DNA of 64,000 nucleotides from assembly GCF_964355755.1 (NCBI RefSeq), contig NC_092679.1, forward strand, positions 21,132,932-21,196,931, read 5' to 3'. Shown here in pieces: positions 1 to 10,623 of this stretch; positions within the stretch are counted from its first letter, which is position 1, and each line of letters starts with the position of its first letter. Below the pieces are notes generated by a model that was not told the origin of the DNA, searched no databases, and saw only the letters and a list, made by a program, of their open reading frames with translations. The DNA is from Antedon mediterranea. Taxonomy: Eukaryota > Echinodermata > Crinoidea > Comatulida > Antedonidae. The position numbers and the translations under genes were made by a program.

Positions 1-414
1 AGTTAACAAATTAAGGTAATAATACATTTTCTTCATATTTGTTATGTTTCAATTATTCACCTTTAAAATACCATACCTATAAAACTGAATACTGAATTTA
101 AATCCTTTTATAGCATTTTAATATAACTTTATTTTATTTATTCAATAACTAGAACTATTATACAGTATAATACTCATATTGTTAATATTATTTTAACTAA
201 TAATTGCTTGTCACATTAAAACTATAACAAAGCTTGTTTGGACAAAGCTCAAGAACTTGAGCACAATTTGACCAATCACAAACGATGGATTATTAAAACT
301 GTTGTCTGTCATTTGTCAAGTATCTATGTACTTGCGATGCGTCCTAGTGAGCTGTGTCAGAAAAAAAAAATTTAGTTTCGGTTATTAGTAGTTTAATATC
401 ATTTGTTCTTTTAG
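1..414. other. Upstream intron of the PHF10-like gene, no recognised exon
   Basis: AT-rich sequence ending in the splice acceptor at 413-414. I see no exon of the PHF10-like gene here. Bases about 230-320 (AGCTCAAGAACTTGAGC, then ACCAATCACAAACGATGG) resemble the degenerate interior of the MITE family seen at 2439-2577. Confidence 0.5.
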
Positions 415-1937
415 CCGAAAATAATAGATGACGCCATTTGTGGTCTTTGTCTGAAAGATAAAGCATGCAACAAATTCAATATACCAGAAGAGCTTATTCA
501 TTGTGCACAGTGCGACAACAGTGGTAAGTTGTCATGACATGTCAGTACATGATTGTACCCGGTTACTGGAGTAAAAAAAGTAATATAGTTACTGCAGTAT
601 TTTATAGTAGAATGCCTTGAGGTCCCAACAAAGTGTCCCCTTAATAGGTGTGACCCTGAATAGGGCTGTAGAGTCAAAACTTATATAGATATATCCTTTG
701 GGACATATATTCAAGGGACACCTATTAGGGGAACAATTTTCTGTGAAATGAACGTGGGAAGTATATGTTTTAACACTACGGTGAACACCTGATCAGGGGA
801 CACCCTTACTGAGGGGTTCAAAGGTGTACCCTTTTATAGAGGTTCTACAGTATTGATTCTAGTTCATTCTACAGAAAAATGTCCCTTTAATAGAGGTATC
901 TCTATGGAGGTACTGTATGTAGTTACTATAAATAACTGGTTGAGTAAACCCTTGTTGTGTGTAAATGAACTGATCAGATTCACACATATAAGCGTGCATT
1001 ATGTTTAATACTATCAATTACATAAGCTGAGAGGTCCCACCATTGAGCAAAAAAATTAATTTGATAGCTCCATGGTCCCACCTCATAAATATGAATAAAT
1101 CAATATTTTTTTTACTTGTTTAGGACATCCTAGCTGTCTTGAAATGAATGATGATTTAGTAAATGAAATTAAAACCTATCCATGGCAGTGTATGGAATGC
1201 AAAACCTGCTTTTGTTGTGGACAGCCTACAGATGAGGTTAGTGGTTCATACAACGTTTATAACATCAATGTTAATATTTAAATTTGTTATTTATTTATCC
1301 TGTTTAACCTCTTCAGTCAAAGACTGGTATCCCAGAGGGCCCAGTTATGATCAGTGGCTTTGTGTGTTTGAACTAGTACACCGGGGTAACCTCCTACTCG
1401 TTTCGAAAGATGTACTACGTTCCTTAAAGTGCACTAGATGTGTACACTGGACCTACGGCTTATAGTCCTTATCCAGAAGACTCGTTCTACCATCAAGACC
1501 ATGAAGTGAGTGAGCCTCGAACCCTTGCCGATGTTTAGCTAGGTAATTATGGTTCCACTGACTTGGCCACTCACTCACAATGGGTTGTGATTTCTTACAA
1601 AGTAATCAGTTTTAGTAAACAGTTTAATCGAATTGAAATATTACAAACTCGATTTAAATAAACAAATCTTTGGTTATGTTTACAGGATAAGATGATGTTT
1701 TGCGATGACTGTGATCGGGGTTACCACACGTTTTGCGTTGGTCTGCAGGAAATTCCAACCGGGAAGTGGGCGTGTCCAAGTTGCCTTGCTTCCCAGGCTA
1801 AAGAGAAAGAACTGGCTGCGGCAGCACTTCTTGCGGCCGCAGCTGCAGCTACTCCAATTCCTGAGCCTGTTAACACACCTTCTGCAACTCCACCACCTAC
1901 CAAACGGAGAAGAACAGCTAAGAAAAGAGATCTGTAA
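415..1937 (+). CDS. PHF10: PHF10/SAYP-like double PHD-finger protein, C-terminal exons (5' partial)
   Basis: Three coding exons, 415-523, 1124-1236 and 1686-1937, join in frame (GTAAG, GTTAG donors; TTAG, TTTAG, ACAG acceptors) and give the last 157 residues, ending at TAA 1935-1937. Exons 1-2 encode a first PHD finger ([27 protein letters not shown]). Exons 2-3 encode a second ([34 protein letters not shown]). The words [14 protein letters not shown] and GYHTFCVGL match PHF10 (BAF45A) better than DPF1-3. In that family the tandem PHD module reads histone H3 tails within the nuclear PBAF/SWI-SNF complex. After PHD2 comes an Ala-rich stretch, then Pro/Thr, and a basic [11 protein letters not shown] end. 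Upstream exons lie outside the window or were not recognised. Assignment to PHF10 rather than to the invertebrate SAYP form is by motif only. Confidence 0.85.
600..925. repeat. Dispersed repeat in intron with inverted CCCCTTAATAGG words
   Basis: This intron segment contains TCCCCTTAATAGG and CCTATTAGGGGA in inverted arrangement, plus GAGGTCCC and TTCTACAGTA words that recur elsewhere (for example near 50345-50455). It looks like an old dispersed non-coding repeat. Family and exact ends are uncertain. Confidence 0.3.
1315..1585 (-). mobile_element. tRNA-derived SINE-like element
   Basis: On the minus strand this intronic segment carries a pol III A-box-like TGGCCAAGTCAGTGG and, about 35 nt on, a B-box-like GGGTTCGAGGCTC (plus-strand positions about 1512-1524). 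The spacing is that of a tRNA-derived SINE head, followed by an unrelated body. Boundaries are estimated. Confidence 0.45.
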
Positions 1938-2438
1938 CTGTCTGGTAGATGAGTTTGCAGTTCTTACGGCCAGTTTTCATTCTTTGTTTTATGTATGTGT
2001 TGAATATCTTCAACCATTTCAGTCGTGGGTCTTGCATTTACAGTACAGACCTACTCTGATTAAATTCATATTGCAACGCCAGCAAAGAAAGGAGAACGTA
2101 AATGTATATTATTTGTACTCAGTTCGCAGACAACTGGGAATTTGCTTTTGGCTCTATCTGATCTCATCTGACATTGTATCTCCTACCACACAAGACTCTT
2201 TTTTAATAGTATAAATACTTTTATTGTACACATTTTCTAGACAGGTCAACTATGTAACGTTTTATCTGAAGGATGAGCCAATGACAGTACAGGACTCTTC
2301 CAGAGGACGCAGACAAGCATATTTCAAACTAGAAAACACTACTATAACGCCTTCTAAACAAACATTCCAAAATGGCTCCCTTCCTCCACAATCGCTTCCC
2401 CCTCTCAAGTGCTTATTTTATGACGCTATTGAAAAATA
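1938..2438 (+). other. 3' flank/UTR of the PHF10-like gene
   Basis: Non-coding sequence directly after the PHF10-like stop codon, probably 3' UTR. A poly(A) site cannot be fixed. The ORFs here are in other frames and lack protein-like features. Confidence 0.4.
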
Positions 2439-2577
2439 GAGCTTGGTTCCTAATAAGACGCAACGCAAGGACATAACGCAAAGTGATTTGACCAATCACA
2501 AGCGATGGGTTATTCAAACAGTCGCGTTTGATTGGTAAACTCGCTTGCGTTGCGTCGCTAGTGGGAACCACGCTTTA
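2439..2577. mobile_element. MITE family 1 (AGCTTGGTTCC terminal inverted repeats)
   Basis: The ends are inverted: AGCTTGGTTCC(TA) on the left and GGAACCACGCTTTA on the right. Internally it has GACGCAACGCAAGGAC and ACCAATCACAAGCGAT, inverted against CTTGCGTTGCGTCGC and TTTGATTGGT. There is no coding capacity. Further copies lie at 4855-5548 and about 62520-62625. Confidence 0.7.
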
Positions 2578-2939
2578 GTGGTTGTTGCAATGGTTCATAT
2601 TTATAATTAATGGAGCTACCTTTTAAACCGAAGTAACGTCAATGGCGCACATACTCAAAGAATAAGAATAAATAATTTATAACATAACATGCTATGTGAT
2701 ATTAAAATTGAGAACTACAGAACGGGATAACAAAATATTTTTGTTTGAGCCAAAAACAACAGCAGATACAAATCCGCCACTTACAGTATAGTCAGAAACA
2801 AATTACAACAACTCAGAAACAGAGGAAGACTGGAATTATGTATAATGTAAGAACAAAATAAATGTGGTTTACACTGTACTGTAACACTTTTGGGGAAATA
2901 TTTGTGTGTATTATCTTGTGAACATTTAACAATTCGATT

Positions 2940-3065
2940 TCACCGCTTAGGACACTTGATACAGAGAGAGACTTGGGTTCAATTCCCGACAACTCCTTGT
3001 CTACTCAGCTGTAAATGAGTACAGTTGTATTGCAATTATGACGTAATTGATGACTAAATAAATGT
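2940..3065 (+). mobile_element. SINE-like fragment with B-box
   Basis: GGGTTCAATTCCCGAC at about 2968-2983 is close to a pol III B-box, and the segment ends in AAATAAATG-type sequence. A possible short tRNA-derived SINE. No A-box is convincing. Confidence 0.3.
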
Positions 3066-3762
3066 TAACTTGTTTGAAAATACTAGGGAGGATAAGGTGG
3101 TGTGGAAAGGAACTGACCACCCTACCACATAATGCCGAGGCTTAGTACAATGAACTCCTAACATCTCATTCCCCTACTAGAAAATTGGCAAAAAAAATAG
3201 GTCTACAAACTATAAGTAGATATCGCATATGGTATTAAAACAATATTTGACGCTGGTTACGGTCAGTCGACTTTTTAAAGACTTTAAAAAAATGCAATGA
3301 CTGTATATTAACGTTAATAATTGACCGTAACATATAAACATACTTTAACAACCCATTAAACATATGTTTAAATGTCGTGGTTGTACACTGAAATAAGTCG
3401 AGAAAGCAGAGGTTACAAGACTGTTATATTTTCTTCAATTATATGCATACTTTTCGTTAGTAATGGTATTCATTTGATCTTTCAACGGTTTAGTTTGATT
3501 TGTACGAACCACGGTTTTGTTCAAAGCAAGAATGGATATTATACTGCAAGAGTGTGGCGTTTGACCTAAATTACAGTAAGGTTCTCCTTTGGTTTATTTT
3601 GCCAGATGCAAAGCTAACACGAAAATATTGATTAGCACTTTTCCGAAGAAAGTTACCGCTTTTTTACTAACAATAATTTTAATCAATGGAAATCGGCTGT
3701 TTGTTTGATTGTGTTGAGTAGAATTATTGACAACCTGTATTTTAGTCTGCCGTGATTTTAGC
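3066..3762 (+). promoter_or_regulatory. 5' flank of SLC17 copy A
   Basis: Non-coding region upstream of the copy A start. Bases about 3500-3762 are matched, inverted, by the relic at 25410-25690 (about 90% by eye over the best parts), which suggests this is the promoter/5' UTR of the duplicated unit. No clear TATA box is seen. Confidence 0.45.
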
Positions 3763-6700
3763 ATGATTCGGTATACAATTCCTTTCATGTGTTGTCTGGC
3801 GATGTGTATACTGTACTGTATGAGAATGAACTTAAATATCGCCATGACGGTGATGGTGCAAGAGCCGCCGGAGGACGCCGAAACGTGTATTGAGGAGTTG
3901 AGACCGGACGGAGAAAACAAATGTAACAACATTACAACAGATGTATGTAGGCATATTATAGTTATTGTTAACACTTGAAATGACATGCATGTATATCAAT
4001 GGCTAGCCTGAGTTCCAGACGGAGTTCTGACTTAATATTAGTAAAAAGATAAATATTTTAACACCGTATGGCGTTCACATGACAAACAGCGAAAAGCGTC
4101 GAAATAACTTCTAACAAGTCTTTTATCAGTGGCGTATATTGTCGTAAAACAAAAATGTACGCATATTTTTAACGATACAAATTAATGATTATAATAGGGT
4201 AAAGCTACAGGAACATTCGTTTCACGTTATGTTGATTGGGTTGGGGACGAAGCAGCGCTAAAATCGTTGTTTCCTTTTTAATTTCTCAAACAACAAATTG
4301 CAGCTCTTTAAATATTTTTGTTAGCGTCCTATATTTTTACCGAATAGTTGCTTAAACGCTGTCAATATAGTTGCTATAATTATGTCAACACTACACGAAC
4401 CTATGAGTTGTCTTAACTTATTCCGAATTTATATTAACGTATATGAGGCGTATTTGACGTTGTGTTCTGAACGACTGTACTGAAGAAGTTTTTATAGATC
4501 TTTCGTTTTTGGTAAATGTGTTGTAGGCCCATTATGTAAATTGGATTTTGTCGATTTATTTTACAAGGTATGGTTATTTTCTCATAGACAGAAGCATTTG
4601 ACTGGAACACTACAACACAACAGCTTATCCTTGGATCGTTCTACATTGGTTACACCATCATGCCGATTCCCGGGGGTTGGTTGGCAGGACAAATTGGCGG
4701 AAAACGCGTTATTGCGATTGCAGTTGTCTGGTCTTCTCTCCTGACTTCGTTGATTCCAACGGTAGCGGATATCAGTGTTAATCTACTGATTGCGCTGAGA
4801 ATTCTCGACGGATTAGGACAGGTTAGTTTTAACGTTTGACAAGGGTTATGAAATTGGTTAAGCTTGGTTGCCACAACGTAAGGTAATCTACGCAACGTAA
4901 AGTAAAGTGATTGGTCAATTCACTTGCGTTGCGTTACGTCCTTGTGTTGCGTCGCTAGTGGTAACCACGCTTTAAAGCGTGGTTCCTACTAGAACGCAGC
5001 GACGTATCGACGCAAAGTTCTGTATTGCGTAATCACAAGTGGGAACCGACGACGCAACAGTGCTGCAAACATCGCAGATTTGATTTCACGCAGGCCGGGG
5101 GTGGGCGGTGGACACAATCATTAAGCGTGGTTCCCACTAGCGACGCAACACAAGGACGTCACGCAACGCAAGTGAATTGACCAATCATAAGCGATTTGTT
5201 TCTTTTCAATTTCAATTTTTTTCGTTTCTGTTGTATTTATATGGTGTTGATTTTTGTTTGTTTTGTAATACAGTATCACGAACTTGTGTAAAAACAATCA
5301 ATATTGATTGAACGAGTTGTACTGCACATCAGTCTCGTGTCTAAATAAAGTTTATATATATATATGGGTTATTCGCTTGTGATTGCTAACTGTCTATAAC
5401 TTCGCTTGTCATTGGTTAAAACGCTTGCGTTGCGTTTATGTCCTTGCGTTACGTTCTAGTGGGAACCAAGCTTCAGAAGGGCATATTCTTACGTTGCGTA
5501 GATTGCGGTACATAGCGTTGCTAGTGGGAACCAAGCTTAACAGTTTCAGTACAGTAGCTGAAACTTCGTTCTTCCATATAAGAAATCAAAATAAATTAAT
5601 TTTAACTTGCAGGGAATAGCGGTACCGGGAGCCTACGTTCTCATTTCGAAATGGGCGATTCCGAACGAACGAAGTACAATGGTGTCAATTACATTATCTG
5701 GTAAGCCTAATAAAAGAGTAGTGAATAGTAGTACAAACTTTAAAATAGTAAAGTGGGTCACATAATTACTGTCGGTATTCTTGGACTAGATTGTGTTTTC
5801 TTTTTTAGGAATGTGTATGGGTTTAATTATATCAAGCTATTCGTCTGCGTGGATGTGTTCTTCGAATATTTTTGGCGGATGGCACTTTTCTTTTTATTCT
5901 TACGGTAAGCTGATGGACATCTTCACAATCCATTCTGAAAAATTAAACAATGATGTATAATAACATTCATGTGATATGTAAAAATGAATATTTAAAACAA
6001 TAGGGCCTAATAGTCCAATAATTAGGCCTAAATTACAAAACGTTTTCAGTAACATCGGTGCGTCGAGATATGAATACTTTAAGAGATTAATGTGTTATGA
6101 AATTTCATTTCGAAATGAATATATTTTAGTAATAAAAGAACAAGGCCATATACATGGCTGCAGTCGCGTGCTCAAATTTGAGTTAGTGTTTACCGACCAT
6201 CTGACCAACCGACCGACATAGTGAGCTAGAGTCGCGTTGCACGCGGCTAAAAGAGACATCGGTGCGCCGGGCCGTGATTTGTTTCTGTATTCGACGTCTT
6301 GTTTCTTGTTTACTTGTTTCCCGTACACTTTCGTCTACGGGATCGAGGCGAAGCACTCAGTGCTTAAAAGCCCCTCTTAGCAATAAAATCATATTCTATA
6401 TAGGGTGAAAACTTCAGCGGGTGGTTAGACCATGCGACGTTAAGTTTTGCTTTGAACAAGTTCACCGTAGCACATGAAACTACATCCGTAGGCAGAGCAT
6501 TCCATAAGAGAATAACTCTCCTGGAGAACGTGTCCCTTCTAATATTAAGACGAGAGCTTTTAAACTTGAGTTTATATGGGTGTCCACGGGTCCGAGATTC
6601 TAGATCAAATTCAAAAAATGTGTTGATCGAAATACGATCGAAACTTTTAACAATCCTAAAAACTTGGATAATGTCCGCTCTCTGCCTTCGATATCTCATG

Positions 6701-9700
6701 GTAGGAAGACCAAGAATTCTCAAACGTTGTTCATAAGGAATATTATAATCAATCTTGTTGCTCTTTGCTGGACCTTCTCTATTTCATCCTGATCTCGTTT
6801 TCTAATAGGATTATTATAAACAGTGTTACAATATTCAAGCGTTGGCCTGACAATAGACTTATACAGCTTCAAAAATCCATCTTTATTCAAGAATTTAAAA
6901 GATCTATAAATCATTCCTAGTTTCTTATTAGCTCTTTCACAAATATCCGCTACATGCAAATTAAAGATTAAACTAGGATCAAAGGTAACACCTAGATCTT
7001 TCTCCTGCTTTACCTCATGTAGTAAATTACCAGCCATTGAATACAAGAAATTGGGATTATCACGACCATAAGGAAATACCTTACACTTAGTGTCATTAAA
7101 AGGCAATTGCCAAACATTAGACCAATGGGAAGCACTGTCAATGTCTCTTTGAAATAAATCCGCATCATCAATGTTATTGACCACTCTATACAACTTGGTG
7201 TCGTCTGCAAATAAACGTATACTAGATTCGACAACATCAGGTAAATCGTTAATGAAGATTGAAAATAAGATTGGGCCCACAGAAAGCAGATATCATGAAC
7301 AATGCATGGGATTAATTATTGTCTATGTTAAAGCCTCCTAAATATAACCTAATTTACTACTACTACTAACTTAGTACTGTACTACATAAACCATCCAGGG
7401 TCCATTCACAACCAGAAGTCTACCTTAAGCCACACAGCTCTTACTTGCAGAAAACGTTGACACAATATATTTTCCCATTTCCCTCTACATTACAATGTCC
7501 TAATTATGCATGAGTTTAGTTGAGAGAGATTGTTTTGATGGTTAGGTTATGCAAAAAGTATAGAATTTATTTTATTCCTTATGACCTGTTTACACACAAC
7601 GCGGAGCGGACGACCACTCAGGATAGATACATAATAATTCGACGTGGGACCAGCTACGCGGTTTTCCGCTTACCGTTACCGCTCGTCTGCGTAAATTGAC
7701 AATATTAATACATATCATGATTTCTGCTTGAGATGTAGTGTAATCGAAAATTCGCGGCCGGCCATAAACGATGTAAAATACTGAGTATGTTTTTATTGTT
7801 GAACTAGACGTTACTGGCTAGTTGTTTTTTATATTAAATTATTTATATATAATTTCTTTATCATAGGCATTGCTGGAGCTGCTTGGACACTTTTATGGAT
7901 AACACTGATCTACGAGTCTCCCAGTGTGCATCCTTTCATGTCGATCAAAGAAAGAGAACACATTAATTTGGCTTTGAACCAAACTGAACAGAAAAGGGTA
8001 ATCGCTTAATAATTGTAATAAAATTATTTGTATATAACCATTTCAATCGATGTTTCCAAAACTGAATTATTAACTACTATACTATACAGCAACATTGTGG
8101 TCCTGTCTTAAATAAAAAATAGTTTTGTGAAAAGAAATGAGATCGATATTTTGATTTAAATAAGGCAATTATTGTTGGACAATAATATTTAATTTCAGTT
8201 GGTAGGTTATTCCATATTTTAGCGCCTGCAACGTTGAACGACGAGTTCTAAGTTTGTTTCTGTTTCAGTTCAGTGTTCCATGGATAGAAATATTTTGTTC
8301 TTCGCCAGTCCTGGCACTCACACTTTGTATGGTGACGTTTGAATTCGGATGCTATACACTTCTTTCCGACATGCCGTTGTTTTTCAGTCATGTTCTTGGG
8401 TACAGCTTGGAAACGGTAGGTTTCTAAAACGGTACTGTTTCTCCGTGATACAGCATTACATATTGTGTTAATTCTGTATCGAGATTATTTGTAAAGTTAC
8501 GTTAAATACATGTGGAATGTTCGTATGTACTGTAATACTGTACTATAGTACATTAAGGCACCTATAGCAGTAAAATACAATCTTTTCCCAGATCATGGGA
8601 ATATTTGGTAATAACGTATTACCAACTATTCCGATCTTATCTTATTTGTATCATGTAGGCCTAAGGTTTTATGGCAGAAAATTAAATGTCAATTAGTCGT
8701 AAATGTAAACATTATGGATGAAAACTAAGCCTGTTTTAAAGCACCTTTAGACTGATCCTATCATTGACCCATCACTACCAGATTTGAGCACATCACACTT
8801 TTTTTGCCAAACTAGTTTGATAGTGTAAACAGAGCTTAAATGGGGAATACAAATGTTGACGAATTAATACTTTTATTTCGATAATTTCCCTTTTTCAAGG
8901 CTGGCCTTCTGACATTGGTAGCAAACATAATCCAGTTCGGCATCAAATTCACATGTGGATTCATAGCCGATGTTATTATTAACCGTTCATATCTCAGCGT
9001 GCGGAGTACCAGAAAGATGTTTGTGGCGATAAGTGAGTTCAAATGATTTAAAGGGCTTAACATTGAAGTAGTATCTAAGCTTTTAGGTAAATACAACGTC
9101 ATATGTGACAGGTCTTATGATACAGGTTGTGATATCCATGTGACGTTGTAACACGGACTTACTGGAAAAATTGCACAACTTTGTTAAACTCTCCTCCAAG
9201 TCTATTCACTCTTCCTGTTAACATTAGTTTTAACAGATATTTCGAGCGTACTTGTGTGTATATGAAGACCCGCTAGGCCTTTATATTTTGTACAAATAAT
9301 TAAAGTATTTTGAAATAAAAATTAAGCAGTGATCAAATATTACCTAAAAAACATCAATTTTAAAGAATTAATTTTAAACCTCTCCTGTAAACCGGGCTGT
9401 ATCGTTTGAAGTTGCCACCAACCAGGTAGACGTCACAAAACCAGTCTTCCGGAGTAATTCGCCAAAAACTTGAAAATCGCGACTTCAAGCTATATAGACA
9501 TTGCTAAGACAACATTATGGAAGTACCTTAATATAAATAATGACGGATCAGAAAAGTTTATTTCATGTGTTATATATATATATCGATACAAAAAAGTAAA
9601 TTCAATAATTAATTTGTATGTTTTTTTCAACAGCTCTCGGCGTATCATCATTTTTTCTAATTCTATTGAATTATTTCGATAACAATCACGTGACAGTTAC

Positions 9701-10623
9701 CGTTGTTCTAGTGACGATTGTGTATTCCATATATGGATTTGACGTCGCTGGAATATTTTCTAATCCTATGGATCTCTCACCACCATTTGCTGGGATCATT
9801 TCTGGACTGATGTTGACAGCATCCAGTATTACTGGTTTTATCGGGCCATTAGTTCTTGGCACTATTATTAACGGCGAGGTAAATCTTCCTTATAACGACC
9901 TCAACTATGGCACGCCAGGCTGTTGACAGCTTGGCGTTCCATACTAAACAGAACCGTCAATGTCTGTAATCCAACTTCAACCGCCCTGGGCGTCTGCTTA
10001 GAAAGTATATAGGCTTATTACGTTCTGTAGATACTTATACAAATATAACATATTCAGTATTTAGCGACGATAACAACTTGTCCGTCAATTACGGGTGACG
10101 GTTTAAACTCCTTAGAAATGTAATAGTTTGATCCAGTAATCACTTGTAAATGCCAATTTACACAGCGGTAACGGTAATAAAAATATAGAATCTATGTTAT
10201 TCTTTATGACCATTAACACACAACGCTCAGGATAGATACAGGTTCTACGTGGGACAAGCTACGCGGTTTTCCGCTTACCGTTACCGCTCGTCTGTGTATA
10301 TTGGCCTAGCTGTATGTCGTCAGCGGTATGAGAATTGTGTCATATGAAGGCTATTTTAAGCACATTATCCATTTAATACTGAATTAATTTAATACGGTAT
10401 AAGTTAAATTAACAAAATTATTTTATTACAGAACACGCTTCAGAAATGGAACGTATTTTTTGCAGTCGTTGCTGGTATTCATATATTTGGACTTTTGGTT
10501 TTTCTAGCGTTCGCACAAGGCGAAGAGCAAGAATGGTCGAAAAACGCTAAAGTATATGAAGGCGAAAGCTTAGCTTTAATTCGACGTTCAGAAAAAAATC
10601 AGAACCGACATGTAACAGAGTAG
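3763..10623 (+). CDS. SLC17 (sialin-like) anion transporter, copy A
   Basis: Nine coding exons: 3763-3942, 4588-4821, 5613-5700, 5809-5904, 7867-7997, 8269-8415, 8900-9032, 9634-9878, 10432-10623. Intron phases are 0,0,1,1,0,0,1,0, giving 481 residues with no internal stop. The family is the major facilitator SLC17 group, membrane symporters or vesicular carriers of organic anions and phosphate. TM1 lies at the N terminus (RYTIPFMCCLAMCILY), followed by MNLNIAMTVMV. A luminal loop has the glycosylation site NNIT. Exon 2 starts TM2 with the family words LILGSFYIGY, IPGGWLAG and IGGKR. LRILDGLGQG, SVPWIEIF and SLIADV-like GFIADV segments follow. An in-frame ATG at 3727 would add 12 residues; 3763 was preferred because it is conserved in copy B and in the relic at 25.4 kb. 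The substrate cannot be inferred from sequence. Introns contain a LINE, MITEs and a LINE relic. Confidence 0.85.
4855..5548. mobile_element. Cluster of MITE family 1 copies in copy A intron 2
   Basis: At least four partial or complete copies lie nose to tail (about 4858-4975, 4976-5052, 5123-5190, 5375-5545). They share GTGGGAACCAAGCTT-type ends, GACGCAAC and TTGCGTTGCGT words and ACCAATCA cores. CACGCTTTAAAGCGTG at 4968-4983 is a junction of two inverted ends. Copy C intron 2 lacks the cluster. Confidence 0.6.
6146..7285 (-). mobile_element. 5'-truncated non-LTR retrotransposon (Jockey/CR1-type RT end) in copy A intron 4
   Basis: On the minus strand, 7280-6720 encodes the end of a reverse transcriptase: GPILFSIFINDLP, then RLFADDTKLY (the catalytic DD box), then LGVTFDPSL, SIVRPTLEYC and VQQRATRLI. 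A frameshift near 6755-6765 separates this from 6723-6364, which continues the C terminus (LRILGLPTMRYRR, WNALPTDVV). No endonuclease domain is present, so the copy is 5' truncated and dead. The paralogous intron in copy C (38270-38310) lacks it, which bounds the insertion to about 6146-7285. About 200 bp of 3' tail (6146-6363) contains a CGACCGACATAGTGA word also seen at about 47990. Confidence 0.85.
7587..7698. mobile_element. MITE family 3 copy, copy A intron 4
   Basis: Carries GTTTACACACAACGCGGAGCGGACG on the left (positions from 7588) and TTCCGCTTACCGTTACCGC then TCTGCGTAAATTG on the right. Copy C has the equivalent at 38531-38652, so the insertion predates the A/C split. Confidence 0.6.
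8110..8245 (-). mobile_element. LINE 3' relic in copy A intron 5
   Basis: The minus strand reads an AKIWNNLPTEI-like segment, typical of the C-terminal end of non-LTR retrotransposon ORF2. The same fragment is in copy C (about 39775-39910) and, as a diverged copy, at about 51785-51882. It is absent from copy B intron 5. Confidence 0.6.
8757..8840. mobile_element. MITE family 2 remnant, copy A intron 6
   Basis: GCACATCACACTTTTTTT followed by CAAACTAGTTTGATAGTGTA and an ACAGAGCTT end: one terminus of the family seen in full at 51592-51958 and 53752-53976. It is also present in copy C. Confidence 0.55.
10151..10306. mobile_element. MITE family 3 copy, copy A intron 8
   Basis: Ends are inverted: GCCAATTTACACAG...GCGGTAACGGTAA and TTACCGTTACCGC...CTGTGTATATTGGCC. 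About 156 bp and non-coding. The copy C equivalent is at 46492-46668. Confidence 0.7.
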